Positions 20,728-32,559 of a stretch of 64,000 bases of DNA are shown here, piece by piece; the stretch's first letter is position 1, and each line of letters starts with the position of its first letter. Origin of the DNA: Hexactinellida sp. DTS-2022 (lineage: Eukaryota > Porifera > Hexactinellida); assembly GCA_028753945.1 (NCBI GenBank), contig JAPNXP010000007.1:1674001-1738000 (forward strand), read 5' to 3'. Below the pieces are notes generated by a model that was not told the origin of the DNA, did no database searches, and saw only the letters and a program-made list of their open reading frames with translations. Made by a program: the position numbers and the translations under genes.

Positions 20728-20849
20728 GAAAGGCCGCGAAGCGGCAGTAAATTGTATCGCGTAGTGCATAACACGAACGAACAAAAGTCGCGAAGCGACT
20801 TTGATGAGAAAGTGATCCGTCGCGAAGCGACCGAGACCGAAGGGCTCGT
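20728..20849 (+). other. Helitron 3' terminal hairpin chain (Rep-half copy)
   Basis: Perfect stem-loops with gaa loops in series: gccgc-gaa-gcggc (20733-20745), aaagtcgc-gaa-gcgacttt (20784-20802), gtcgc-gaa-gcgac (20819-20831) and the terminal gagacc-gaa-gggctc (20833-20847, one A-G mismatch), then gt at the end. The 8-bp stem at 20784 is an extra unit not seen in the two other copies. Confidence 0.75.
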
Positions 20850-21318
20850 ATAATAAATTTATAAATGCGAAATTCTTGTTCAGCATAATTGTTTACCTAA
20901 TATACCCGTTGAAAGATAAGTTCTAGGTTGATTTTCAATTTTATATTATTTGTTTACTATTTTTGTGTAAACAACAACAACAAATATTCATATTATAAAT
21001 TTTTAAACGCGAAATTCGTGTTCAGCAAACCTGTTTAGCTATAATAACCGTTGAAAGCTAACTTCTAGGTTGATTTTGAATTGTAATTAATTTGTTTTCC
21101 TTTTTGTGTAAACAACAACAAATATTAATATGAAAAATTTATAAACGCGAAATTCGTGTTCGGCATACTTGTTTACCTATTATAACAATTTAAAGTTAGT
21201 TTATATCCCAATATTAATTCCGGTTTCTTATCCCCCATCACTTTAATACAATCCGGACAAACAAACAAAATCACACACACACACACAAACAAACAACAAT
21301 CAAGATTTAATAATAGAG
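20850..21318 (-). repeat. Inverted Helitron 5' end with ~141-bp units
   Basis: Three ~125-141-bp units in minus orientation (caacaacaacaaatattcat, cgaaattcgtgttcagcat, gcatactt) followed by the 5'-end tract (tccggacaaacaaac, caagatttaata) at 21235-21318. It is the 5' end of a fourth Helitron-like copy whose body was removed or displaced where the Rep-half element ends. Confidence 0.75.
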
Positions 21319-24023
21319 ATGTATATTTCTTAGTCGGGGAGCATAATAAGCAGAGTTGTTGTTCTAGATAGGTGATATTGCGCAACGTGTATGACTAATG
21401 TTTATTTCTTAGTAGGGGAGACAAGTACAGTTCATATTATAGAGAGTTTCGTTTGCTCACAGTTTATGACTAATGAATATTTTTTGTCGTGGGTCATAAT
21501 AAGCACAGTTGTAATTATAGAGAGTTTCTTTAGCTCACCGTTTGTGACTAATGTATATTTCTTTGTCGTGGGGCATAAAATGTACTGTTGCTTTTGTTGA
21601 GAGTTTCTTTTGCTCAACGTTTTTGACTGATGTATATTTCTTTGTTGGGAAGCATGATAAGCACAGTTATTTTTCTCGAGAGGTGCGATTGCGCACTGTT
21701 TATGACTAATGTATATTTCTTAGTCGGGAAGCATAATAAGCACATTTTTAATTATAGAGAGTTGCTTTTGCGCAACGTATGTGACAAATCTATATTTCTT
21801 AGTCAGAGGCATAATAAGAACATTTGTTCTATCTAGAGAGGTGCTATTGCGCACCGTTTATGACAAATGTTTATTTCTTATTCGGGACGCATAATATGCA
21901 CAGTAGTAATTTTAGAGAGTTTCTTTTGCTCAACGTTTATGACTAATTTATATTACTTAGTTGGGAAGCATAATTAGCACAGTTGTTATTCTAGTGAGTT
22001 TCTTTTGCTCAACGTTTATGACTAGTGTATATTTCTTTGTTGGGAAGCATAATAAGCCAGTTGTTTTTGTAGAGGGTACTATTGCGCACTGTTTATGACT
22101 AATGTATATTTCTTAGTCGGGAAGCACAATAAGCACATTCTTTAATTATAGAGTTTCTTTTGCGCACCGTATATTACAAATATATATTTCTTAGTCGGGG
22201 ATCATAATAGGGACAGTTGTTCTTCTAGAGAGGTTCTATTGCGCACCGTGTATGACTAATGTTTATTTCTTATTCGGGGAGCACAAGCACAATTCATATT
22301 ATAGAGAGTTTCGTTTGCTCACAGTTTATGACTAATGAATAGTTTTTGTCGTGGGTCATAATAAGCACAGTTGTAATTATAGAGAGTTTCTTTTCCTCAC
22401 CGTTTGTGACTAATGTATAGTTCTTTGTCTGGGAGCACAATAAGTACAGTTCATATTACAGAGAGTTGCTTTGTGCAACGTTTAGAGTAATTTAAATTTC
22501 TTAGTCGGGGAGCATAATAAGCACAGTTGTTCTACTAGAGAGGTGTCATTGCGCACGGTTTATGACTAATGTTTATCTCTAAGTCGGGGAGCACAATCAG
22601 TACAGTTCATATTATGGTGAGTTCCGTTTGCTCACAGTTTATGACTAATGTATATTTCTTTGTCGTGGGGCATAAAATGTACTTTGCTTTTGTTAAGAGT
22701 TTCTTTTGCTCAACGTTTTTGACTTATGTATATTTCTTTGTAGGGGAGCATAATAAGGACAGTTATTTTTCTACAGAGGTGCTATTGCGCACCGTTTATT
22801 ACTAATGTATATGTCTTAGTCTGGAAGATAATGTGCACACTTTTTAATATAGAGTGTTTCTTTTGCGCACCGTGTATTTCAAATCTATATTTCTTATGCA
22901 GATGCATAATAAGAACAGTTGTTCATCTAGAGAGGTGCTATTGCGCAGCGTTTATGTCTAATGTTTATTTCTTTGTCCGGCAGCATAATACGCTCAGTTG
23001 TAATTATCGAAAGTTTCTTTTGCGCACAGTATATTACAAATCTATATTACTTAGTCGGGAAGCATAATAAACTCAGTTGTTATTCTAGAGAGTTTCTTTT
23101 GCGCACCGTATATTACAAATCTATATTTCTTAGTCGGGGAGCATAATAAGGACAGTTGTTCTTCTAGAGAGGTGCTATTACGCACCGTTTACGACTAATG
23201 TTTATATCTTAGTCGGGGAGCACAATTACAGTTCATATTATAGTGAGTTTCGTTTGCTCACAGTTTATGGCTAATGTTTATTTCTTTGTCGTGGGGCACA
23301 ATAAGGACAGTTGTTCTTCTAGAGAGGTGCTACTGCGCACCGTTTATTACTAATGTTTATTTCTTAGTCGGGGAGTACAAGTACTGTTCATATTATATAG
23401 AGTTTCGTTTGCTCACAGTTTATGACTAATTTATATTACAGTCAGGTTCTTTTATTATGAACATTCAAGGGACCAAATATTGTGTTCATAATAGAGAGAC
23501 TTCATAATAAGCGAACTCAACTTAAAACAAACCCTATGTAAGTTGTTAAATTGGGACCATATGGCTTGTTCATAATAAGAAATCTTCACATTAAGCAGAC
23601 GAAATCTTGTTCATAATAAGCAGACATGACTGTACTTTGTTGGGAAGCATAATAAGCACAGTTGTTATTCTAGAGAGGTGCTGTTGCGCACCGTATATTA
23701 CAAATCCATATTTCTTAGTCGGGGAGCATAATAAGGACAGTTGTTCTTCTAGAGAGGTGCTATTGCACACCGTTTATGACTAATGTTTATTTCTTATTCG
23801 GGAGTTATAATATGCACAGTTTTTAAATATAGAGAGTTTCTTCTGAGCACAGTATATGACAAATCTATATTATTTAGTCGGGAAGCATATTAAGCACAGT
23901 TGATATTCTAGAGAGGTACTATTGCGCACCGTTTATGACTAATGTGTATTTATTTTTTGCGAAGCATTATAAGCACAGTTGTTATTCTAGAGACGTGCTG
24001 TTGCGCACCGTTGATTACTAATG
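21319..24023 (+). repeat. ~79-bp satellite array, block 2
   Basis: Same monomer as block 1 and same orientation. Local higher-order structure: the group at 21390-21610 recurs at 22250-22430 and 22570-22700. Interrupted by a 192-bp MITE at 23441. The array stops at 24023 right after the monomer segment attactaatg, where the 23.6-kb inverted-repeat block begins. Confidence 0.95.
23441..23632. mobile_element. 192-bp TA-flanked MITE (Tc1/mariner-pogo style)
   Basis: Ends cagtcaggtt and, inverted, cagtcatgtctg, flanked by TA on both sides (23439-23440, 23633-23634). The interior holds repeated ttgttcataataag. It is inserted within a satellite monomer; removing it rejoins tatatta and ctttgttggga. 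Confidence 0.7.
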
Positions 24024-24312
24024 CAAACTATTATAACTTAAGCTTCTTGGAAAAAGGATTTTAGGAATCGATAATTAACATTCATTGAATATAAAATTAT
24101 AAAATAAGATTATAATTAGCATTCATTCAATATAAAATTATAAAATAAGTAGAGACAAATGTTAACTGATGATGGATACAAATTCTAATTTAATGATGAT
24201 GGATAAAAAATTATAATTTAAGAAATATCGAACAAGAACCATTAAATTGAAACAATTCTAAATTTGAACTAAGAAAGTTAAAAGTATATTAAAATACAAT
24301 TGTAAAGGAATG
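24024..24312 (+). repeat. Left inverted repeat of the 23.6-kb block
   Basis: Starts caaactattataacttaag. It pairs with 47317-47582 with roughly 80-85 percent identity by eye and a few indels. Confidence 0.85.
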
Positions 24313-25110
24313 CACCAGTATGTACAGTTGAATTGCGCCTATTTAAAAGAGGGTAGTCGGGGGTTTTTCGGTAGATAAATAGAAATTTATTTATTGTATT
24401 TAATGACAAGGTTGATAAACTATGTTGACGAATCTTTAAAGGATTAATACCTTAACAAATAACACTTCACAGAATATTCAAAAAGGGTGTATGTAAATGC
24501 AATATCCACTATGAAAGGGCATTGAATGGAGTTCGCTGGATACCTATATTTTTAACCCTATCACATTCTATGTTGAATATATAATAGTCAACGAATACAT
24601 GTAAGAAAGGGTCCATGTAAATAACACTCTGTTATGTTTGTCGTAATATTGTCTATATACACTAGCGAACTTCGCTTGCTAAATCCCTTTGCGGCTGAAC
24701 TCAACCACACACCGATCGCTTCGCGGCTGGTGTGTGGTTTATAAACTCCTAATATTGAAACTAAAAGCGATAATAGGCCTAAAATAGTCGAATTTAACAA
24801 TGTGAAATTTATTGCTCACGTCATCATGCGATAATGAGTTAACATAGTGGCAATCTGGTATAACTCACGTGTCCACATCATTAATATACATGTTCAAATA
24901 AATTTTCAGATCTTTACTTGCCTCTTAGATGGCGGGAATTATGTGCGATTAACTGAATTTAGGGTTCTCGAAATGTGACAATTACGTCATAACTTATCGA
25001 GGTGTGAGAAATTTTGAGTGGAAACCTCAACTTTTTGGCGAGTGCCAAAAGTTGCCCCCATATGCCAAAATCACATTTGGAAACCGTCCACTTTCTTCAA
25101 TCAACTCGTA
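24313..25110. repeat. Degenerate ~185-bp repeats, left end of the block
   Basis: Modules recur elsewhere: the gttgaattgcgcctatttaa stretch (24325) matches, inverted or direct, 35850-35910, 36960-37010 and 41120-41180. The tatacactagcgaacttcgc module (24655) matches 40190 and, inverted, 26750. No coding potential recognised. Confidence 0.6.
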
Positions 25111-25119
25111 ACATATAAA

Positions 25120-25320
25120 CAAATATATATATATATAGTACATATACACCCAGGCTTGTGTTTTAATAGTATTGATATAGATATATATACACGCACACCC
25201 AGGCTTGTGTTTTAATAGTATTGATATATATATATATACGCACACCCAGGCTTGTGTTTTAATAGTATATATATATAGATATATACACGCACACCCAGCC
25301 TTGTGTTTTATTAGTATAGA
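25120..25320. repeat. 48-bp minisatellite
   Basis: Four units with the core acacccaggcttgtgtttta separated by (at)n tracts; aggcttg recurs at 25152, 25201, 25248 and 25297. Confidence 0.9.
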
Positions 25321-25590
25321 TAGACCCCTTTATTGTACACTGAGCCCTTTATTGTACACAGAGGCCCGTTATTGCCCATAGAGCCCTTTAGTGTACATAG
25401 AGCCCTTTATTGTACACAGATGCCTGTAATATACATATACCCCTTTATTGCACATATAGCCCTTTATTGTATATAGAGCTCTTTCTAATACATAGATCCC
25501 TTTATTGTACACAGAGCCCTTTATTGTACATCCAGCTCTTTATTGTACAGAGAGCCCTTTAATATACATTGACCCCTTTACAATACAACG
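25321..25590. repeat. ~19-bp minisatellite (ccctttattgtacatagag)
   Basis: About thirteen head-to-tail units. Isolated inverted or direct units reappear at 26765-26805 and 40150-40190, always next to the tatacactagcg module. Confidence 0.9.
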
Positions 25591-27330
25591 TAGTAACATT
25601 TGTTGGGATCACCAACCCATGCCCACACGATGTTAGTGAGATAAAAGTAATCTAAACTATGAAAAATGAACGAAACGGAAAACAACGAACCCGACACAAC
25701 GATTTATATACTCATGACTAACGCAAACGAACAACTCGAAGTCGATACAAACACAGAACCAAATTCTACAACCAATACTTGAAATAATCTTTTGATTGCA
25801 ATGAATCAGATGTCACAATGGAAATAAGTAACAGCAAAGAAGCTACCTCCAAGACTCCAATCCTGCAGCAAAGATACCCAATGAGAGAAAGAAGGCCGAA
25901 GCAGTTTCTAGACTATATAACCTAACTGAAAAGGTAGCTGAGTAAAGAAGTTACATAAACTTTTAACTCTCTGTATTATTTTTTACTTATGCATCTAGAA
26001 TAAGCAACTCTCTAGTATGTTTGTCTAAATATTGTAACATAACTTTGATATAGATTTGCCTACCGGTTGGTTTAGGAATATTCTGTAAATTGCATTTACA
26101 TAGACCCCTTCACTTGGATACAAGAAACTGGAAAGAGATTTTCCCGCATTTCGTACTGAAACCTGTGGTTGTTTATATCTGTGAGTCTATATCCAAGTAG
26201 TTTCTGTAAACTTCTCACATTTTTCAATGGCGGACAACCAACTTTTAGAAATAATTATCACATTGTTGACATTCTCGAATAATTCGAATCATGTTTGATG
26301 TTTTCTGCAGATACATAGACCCTTTCCGACGCGCCTGTTCACGATTATATATGCTTCTAGGAAGGTGTGAGGTTGGATGCAAAGACATAAGTTCTTCATT
26401 TCGAAAATTTTGTCTGGAACGAACCCATTCGCTGTGAACAAACATATTATTGTGAATCTCGTTAAATAAACAGAAATAAGTTGTATATTTCAGTTTCTAA
26501 GGCCCTTTTTTTCCAGATTTAGTGACTGTTATTCCAGGTTTTTGTAATGTCTGAGGTTTAATACAAACTTAGTGTGTTTATTGGGAAAGGTAATAAAATA
26601 TTTCATTTAATTTCACATTGTTAAATTCGACTATTTCGGCCTATTTGCGCTTTCGAATCAATATTAGGAGTAAATAAATCACACATCAACCCCAATTCGA
26701 TCGGTGTGTGGTTGTGTTCTTGCTGGAAGCGATTTAGCAAGCGAAGCGCGCTAGTGTATATTAAGGAGCTCTATGTACAATAAAGGGCTCTATGAACAAA
26801 AAAGAATATTCTGTAAATTGCATCTGCATAGACCCCTTCACTTCGGTATAACTTACTGGAATGACACTTTCCCATATTCCTCACTCAAACTTGTGGTATT
26901 ATAAATCTGTGAGGGTATATCCAAGTAGTTTCTGTAAACATCTCACTTCTTTCAATGACGGACAACCAACCTTTAGAAATAACACATTGTTGACATTCTC
27001 GAATAAATTGGATTCTTGTTTGATGTTTCCCACAGATACATAGACCCTACCGACGCGCTTGTTGACGATTCTCTATTCTTCTTTGAAGGCGTGAGGTTGG
27101 ATACAATGACATAAGTTCTTCCATTTCGCCAATTAAGCCAGGAACGAACCCCATCGCTTAGAACATACATATTTTTGTGAATCTCATATAATTTAACAGA
27201 ACTATATTGTCTCTTTCAGTTACATTTATTACTTTCTTTGATTTTGGAATTTGTGAGGTTTATTGCAAACATAGTGTACTTATTGGAAAAGGTATCCTCT
27301 TTGGGGATCACCAACCATTCCCAACATGAT
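25591..27330. repeat. Mosaic of ~185-bp repeats and a duplicated segment
   Basis: 25785-26460 is a close direct copy of 39130-39800 (begins cttttgattgcaatgaatca). 26240-26450 and 26970-27170 are related copies, inverted relative to those at 35370, 36450 and 40600 (cgcgtcggaaagggtctatg). Weak coding traces such as QRYPMRERRPKQ occur in both copies of the duplicated segment but do not extend to a recognisable protein. Confidence 0.7.
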
Positions 27331-27572
27331 GATTGTGAGACAAAACTCTCCCTTTAGAGAATGGGCAAATATTACATTGTCTTTTATGAATCACGTAACA
27401 AATCATAATTATTACAATAATTTTATTGCAATTTACATCATCATTTTTTTGCCACGAAATTTACCTACATTCTAACAAATACATGTAGTATTCTAATTCT
27501 TCTTTGGTCATCTTCTTTTGTTCAGTAATCTCTTGTTATTGCTGTTCAGTAACTTTCCTATTCTATACTTTC

Positions 27573-29135
27573 TCATTTATCATCGCTGGGACCAATTGCA
27601 ATGTACGCGTTCATTAAATGCCCTCCACCCCCTAACTGACGATAATATTTTTCAGCTGTATTAGCTTGGTGTCCCATGTAATCTGCGACTAATCGTGTTT
27701 TTTCCGGTGTTGTTGTCGCAATGTGAGTTGCCGCTGCGATTCTTGATTCAGTCGGGGTGATTTTTCTCTGAATCCCTACCAGATTCAATAATTGAGTTAT
27801 GCTCTTTTGAATGAGCTGTTGGTTAATGCTTTTACCTTCAAAAGATAAGAAAAAATAATCCTCCTTGTTCGCATGATAATTTGGCACTTTTGGTAGAATG
27901 GTATTCTTGAAACAGAATAAGGCATCGGTAGCCAGTTTGTCAAAAATTATAACTGCTGGCTTGACCTTAACAGTTTTGTGGTCGAAAACTTTAACCTTAT
28001 ATATTTCGCCAATCCTTTCACCATTCTCTACCTCATCCCACATACTACCCCAGTTCTTTTGGCGTTTCTTAAGACAATTTCACCGATTAACACAGATATT
28101 ATTTCATTGTATTTGCATTTTGTCAATTGGATCGTATTATCGACTGATGCAACATATTGGAGCAATTATTTCCTTTCAGTTGACTTTAAATATCGCTCTA
28201 TTGCTTCTCGGTTGCGACCGGTTTCTTGTGCCGTAACTCTCTTCTTTTCAATTTTCTCTTTCAGAGCTTTCTTCTTTAAACCGATGTGCCATCTATATAC
28301 AAATTTAGGATACATTGATTGTAAATCTATTTGTAAGATTATATCTAGTTTAACTAAAACCTACCTTGAAATTCGGTCTTTCATCAATTGATATCCTTCG
28401 GATTTGAACTCAATTTGATATTCTTCGTGTAAAAAAGGGAGAAAACTCGATAAATATCGTAAATAGACATTTGTTGTCGCGGATGTGATGTTGTTATTTC
28501 CTATAAAATATTGGCAGACAATTTTGGGTTGCATTATGGTCAATAGACCAATAGAATTTATTAGATTTTGATTTATTAACTTTGAACGATACGCAATTCC
28601 TGGAGGTTGGCAACCTCCATCCATTGATAATGACCAGCACTCGAAGTTTTCCAGTATAATCTTATTTGTAGGAAGTGTGGAGATCATAGACTCTTTTAAG
28701 TTGATTGCGTGTGGTGGGTCTTTGGTATAATTTTGTCCCACTGATGTTACATTTGAAATTTCTTGATGGAAACTGGATGTGGGTGCAAATATTTCCCCAT
28801 GATTTTCCAAATTAAGATCAGTATCTATTGGGGATCCTTGATCAGAAATAAGAAGAAATGTATTTGGGGAATAATTTGGGGGTAATGCTCTTTGATTTTA
28901 TAGGTGCATCTGATGAAGTTTGTGTGTCATGTGGAGAATTATTAGCGGGAATGCTAATATCAGATTGAAGGCTTAGAATTGGAAGGGAAGAATGATTAGT
29001 TGTGGAGAGTTTTAAGTTGGAGTTTACTACGCTCTGGGTATCCGAAAAGTGACTTGCATCTAGTTTTTCATCTATTCCTACGTTTGTTGCAATCATACAT
29101 CCTTTCGATTTTAATTTGATCTGTCTACCGACCAT
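27573..29135 (-). pseudogene. Tyrosine-recombinase-like gene, C-terminal exons
   Basis: The last exon (about 28071-27573) carries a tyrosine-recombinase catalytic C-terminus: a hairpin-type Lys region (KVFDHKTVKVKPAV), the arginine box TESRIAAATHIA, and VADYMGHQANTAEKYYRQL with the late His and Tyr. The preceding exon (28810-28365) contains a SAM-like core-binding stretch, FECWSLSMDGGCQPPG, and ends at an exact donor (caag|gtaggt at 28365/28364). The acceptor for the last exon fits cttaag|aaacgc. Upstream, 29135-28842 is Ser/Thr-rich and joins with a one-base frame change near 28870. Tyrosine recombinases cut and rejoin DNA through the Tyr; animal relatives include Crypton-type elements and domesticated copies. 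The frame change makes activity doubtful, unless it hides a small intron. Confidence 0.65.
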
Positions 29136-30021
29136 AGATTTTGTAGAGATTTTATGTATTCCTAAGAGATGACTGCGATACCTGAAAATTATTCAAAATT
29201 ATATACCTCGAGGATCCAGTATCTATAAATACTCATCGGAAATAAAAAATCTGTCTCCGACTCGAGATACCAAATATTAGAGATAACGGATGCTCCGTAT
29301 AATCTTGAAGAAAAAAAGTGAATTTAATTTTGATAATTTGAAATTGATTACTTATAGTAAAAGTTTTCTTTTATATAATTAAGCCTTAATTGTACCTACA
29401 GGCTGGAAAAAACTCCAAACATCGAGGGCAAAACAATAAAGGCTCGTGCGTATATAAAGGCACAAGTATCATTCATGTCATCTTATTAAGCTTCAATGAA
29501 CTTTATTGACATTTTGCAGAGACAGTAATGATTAGAAACAGTCATTTCAAATAATTGTATATTATTGACAGAAGTCTTACTAAATATTTGTGTTGTTTTG
29601 AGCTGAAAAAGATTTAGCTAGATATAATCCAGAGTTGCAGGTGACAATCCAGATTTTCATAGCTACAGACACTGATTTTCTGGCCCGACTACGACCTGAT
29701 TAGAAAAGAATATTGAGCAATGTTCATCAATTTTACTCAAAAACTTTCGAAAATAGAAAATAAGTTCTAAGTACATGGCAGCAATTTAACAGAAAAGCAG
29801 TCGGGATATCGGGATAAGGGGAATTCGGGATAATTGATGTTGGCTGTACAATAATTTGACCGAATACTATCATGTGATAATTATTTTCTAAACGTATAAT
29901 TGAATCCCTACACGAAACAAATTAAACCTATATAGTCATCGACGCAAAAAAACAATAATAAATTGCTTATTTGACTCCTGTATCCATTAATTACAGGTTA
30001 TTCACATCAGAAATACAGATT
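29136..30021. other. Probable intron of the recombinase-like gene, no other gene
   Basis: AT-rich sequence between the zinc-finger exon and the Ser/Thr-rich segment of the tyrosine-recombinase-like gene. No repeats or frames of note. Confidence 0.4.
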
Positions 30022-31271
30022 GCCAGTCAACTCGTACCTATTTCAACTCGTACCATACATCAACTCGCCCCAAATATCAACTCGTCCCAGTCAACTCGTT
30101 CCTAATCAACTCGTCCCAAATATCAACTCGTACCTAATCAACTCGTCCCAAATATCAACTCGTACCTAATCACCTCGTCCCAAATATCAACTCGTCCCTA
30201 ATCAACTCGTCCCAAATACCAACTTTTATTTGTAATATGCCAATGGTCAACAGGGGCTTGACTAGTTAACCAAATTTAGGGGATGGTTAAAAACTTGGAT
30301 ATATAAGAGGGGTAAATTAATATCAAGCCATAGTGTTCTATACATATAGAATGCAATGATCAAGCCTTCTTTTTTATATAATTTACGTTTACCTCTCAAA
30401 ATCTCTAGAACAATGAATAATTTGTGGGAAACAACACCATTCGGTTAATCGATTAAATTTTCTGATACTTGAGATTAAAATGGAGCTTCCCTAATTCACG
30501 GAACCGAACGGACATGTTTTCGAGAAGAAATTTCAAATTTGCAAATTTGAAATTTTTTCTCGAAAGAAGCAACAAATATTTGTTGCTTCTTGCATTTGCA
30601 CATTTGGCCTTATAAAGACGGAATATTGTATCATGACGGTTTTCAAGTATTTGTTATGACATTTCACGTCGATGGTAAGACACTATAATCAATTTAGTTT
30701 GGGTTCAGAGGAAAATATATTTATAACTGTCATAAAGTTTTGACCGTGTACCGTTTGTAAAAACGTCGTATACATGAGATATACTCCCGGAAAACTAAAG
30801 CTCATTAAGGATTAATTAAACAGATGTGCTCAACTACTCATCTAGCTAGATATCATAATATATGATAAATATGTTATTGTTTCTCATCATTATATAAAAA
30901 CGATCTCTTTATTTAATATTAATATCAAGTTATTAATTAATCAAATTTGGGAATAAGTTGATGAACAAGGTTCTTATAAAATAGGTACGCGTAAGAGTTG
31001 CCCGAAATAAGAGGCACGAGTTGACCAAAAGATTTGTTACGAGTTGTCCGAAATAACATGTACGAGTTGACCAAAAAATTGGTACGAGTTGCCCGAAATA
31101 AGAGGTACAAGTTGACCAAAGAAATTTGTACGAATTGACCAAAAATAAAGACCATTAGTGCCTAAAATAGGCACGAGTTTACTGAAAATACTAGGGACGA
31201 GTTGACTAAAAAATATGTACGAGTTGACCAAATAATTATGGACGAGTTGAAATAGGTACGAGTTGACTGGC
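30022..31271. mobile_element. 1,250-bp TIR element with subterminal caactcgt repeats
   Basis: Outer inverted repeats begin gccagtcaactcgtacct and match over ~31 bases. Inward of each end lies an array of the same caactcgtccc or caactcgtacc word (30030-30230, and inverted at 31005-31260), about 10 copies per side. The interior has no gene. No target duplication is visible at gccag/ctggc. It is non-autonomous; the superfamily is unknown. Confidence 0.8.
30521..30591. repeat. Two adjacent palindromes
   Basis: 30521-30562 is a near-perfect 42-base palindrome around caaatttgcaaatttg. 30564-30591 is a perfect 28-base palindrome, aagaagcaacaaat and its complement. Both are inside the 1,250-bp element, one base apart. 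Confidence 0.9.
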
Positions 31272-31783
31272 TCCCAAAATACATACAGTTTAAAGCATTG
31301 TTTTCTAATCAGTTCTTTTCAGGCAAAAATAGTAAGAAAAAAACTGATGAAAGATAAATACTGATGAGAGACTGATGAAAGTTAGAAAAAAACTGATGAA
31401 AGATACTAGTAAAGTTGAAACTTCTTACAAAAGATTACATCACTAATAGTTAGACTAAACTGGTTTGGACTGTAATGTACAATAAAGCAAATTTTATCTC
31501 TCATTTAACTTTTATCGCAGAGCTCGTATTTATTCTCATGCCACTTCATTTTCCTGTATTATCATAGTGGATGGCTTATGATCGTGCATCTGTTCAGAAA
31601 ATTCTAATCAAAAATATATAAGCCAAGCTATAGACCAAATTATAAATTCTATTTAATGTCCCCTAGGTTTATAGAAAGGAATGTAAACTAAATTTAATGA
31701 ATAAGGCAGATTCAATCCCATGCACCACATAATGCTAAAGATGAAGATTCATTGTGTTAATATTCTCCAAGAACGTATTGGTA

Positions 31784-31858
31784 CAGTATAACCTCGTTAA
31801 TACATACGAAGGTTAATATAAATATCCAGTATGTTGGTTCTCGTACGAGGTTCAATTG
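31784..31858. mobile_element. 75-bp TA-flanked MITE
   Basis: Ends cagtataacctcgtt and, inverted, caattgaacctcgtacg, flanked by TA. A related end (cagtaaaacctcgttag) is at 44184. Tc1/mariner-pogo style. Confidence 0.55.
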
Positions 31859-31915
31859 TATTTCAATTTTGTATAGGCAAGACAAATTCAAATTGTAACT
31901 AATTACAACTAGTAC

Positions 31916-32143
31916 TCACCCATTTTCCAGTAAATATTGTCCACATATATCCTTTCCACTCTTGTATGCACATCGAACGTACGATTTTGATGGGGTCTTA
32001 ACTTTAGCATCGCTCCGTGTTTTTCTCTCAATCAATTGGGCTGTAGCTACTTCACTTGCCGAAACTGATGAGTGGTTGTTGGCAATATGTTGTTTTAGTT
32101 TAGAAAGATTTCTTCCGCATAGTATGCACTTTTTTGACGACAT
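31916..32143 (-). CDS. First exon of the recombinase-like gene: zinc-finger start
   Basis: The minus-strand frame reads MSSKKCILCGRNLSKLKQHI and ANNH, a C2H2-type finger (C-x2-C ... H-x4-H), then a basic linker (RKTRSDAKVKTPSKSYVRC) and closes at ...GQYLLENG with a consensus donor (aaaatg|ggtgagta) at 31916-31920. An upstream in-frame Met exists, but the one at 32143 starts the conserved-looking part. I infer it is spliced to the segments at 29135-27573 because orientation agrees, and zinc-finger leads are common in animal tyrosine-recombinase elements. The 2.8-kb gap contains the 1,250-bp TIR element and the 75-bp MITE, so the intron would be insertion-expanded. The link is unproven. Confidence 0.45.
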   Translation of the reverse strand: MSSKKCILCGRNLSKLKQHIANNHSSVSASEVATAQLIERKTRSDAKVKTPSKSYVRCAYKSGKDICGQYLLENG

Positions 32144-32559
32144 CGTGGAAACAATTATCTGCAAGGGTAAGTAAATTAGGCCCCTCATTAGCTTATTTTC
32201 TCTATTTATCCTAAACCTTGAAAGAATCATGAAAAGCCTATAACATGGGAACTAATTTAGTTCTAAGTGTAAAGGATAGTTGAATGTTGAAATTAACAAG
32301 GAAATTGAACTACTAGGCTATTAAACATAGATTGTTGGGATACAGAGAGATAAAAACTAATTTTGAAATACAAAGCATCGATATATTTCGAAATGAGAAG
32401 TGTACGGTTAAAATCTATTGAATGATGTAGAAGGTATTAATAATATATATCCTTGTAAATTCTCTATGATCCTCCATTGAAAAATAAAATTCAAGCACCT
32501 CCAAGTAATTAATTGGATTTTAAAAATCGTATGAATTCACATTATTTGAATAGCTCTAA

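Larger units (their letters stand above)
15917..20849 (+). mobile_element. Helitron-like element, Rep half
   Basis: The 5' end is tattattaaatctggattg followed by a (tgtt)n tract and tccggattgtattaaag. Then come ~141-bp tandem units, a coding region for the N-terminal and Rep domains (16851-19975), ~740 bases of non-coding DNA, and the hairpin 3' terminus ending gaccgaagggctcgt at 20849. It lacks the helicase and OTU portions, which are found at 9847-12200 in the opposite orientation. The 3' end abuts an inverted ~141-bp array. Confidence 0.75.
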
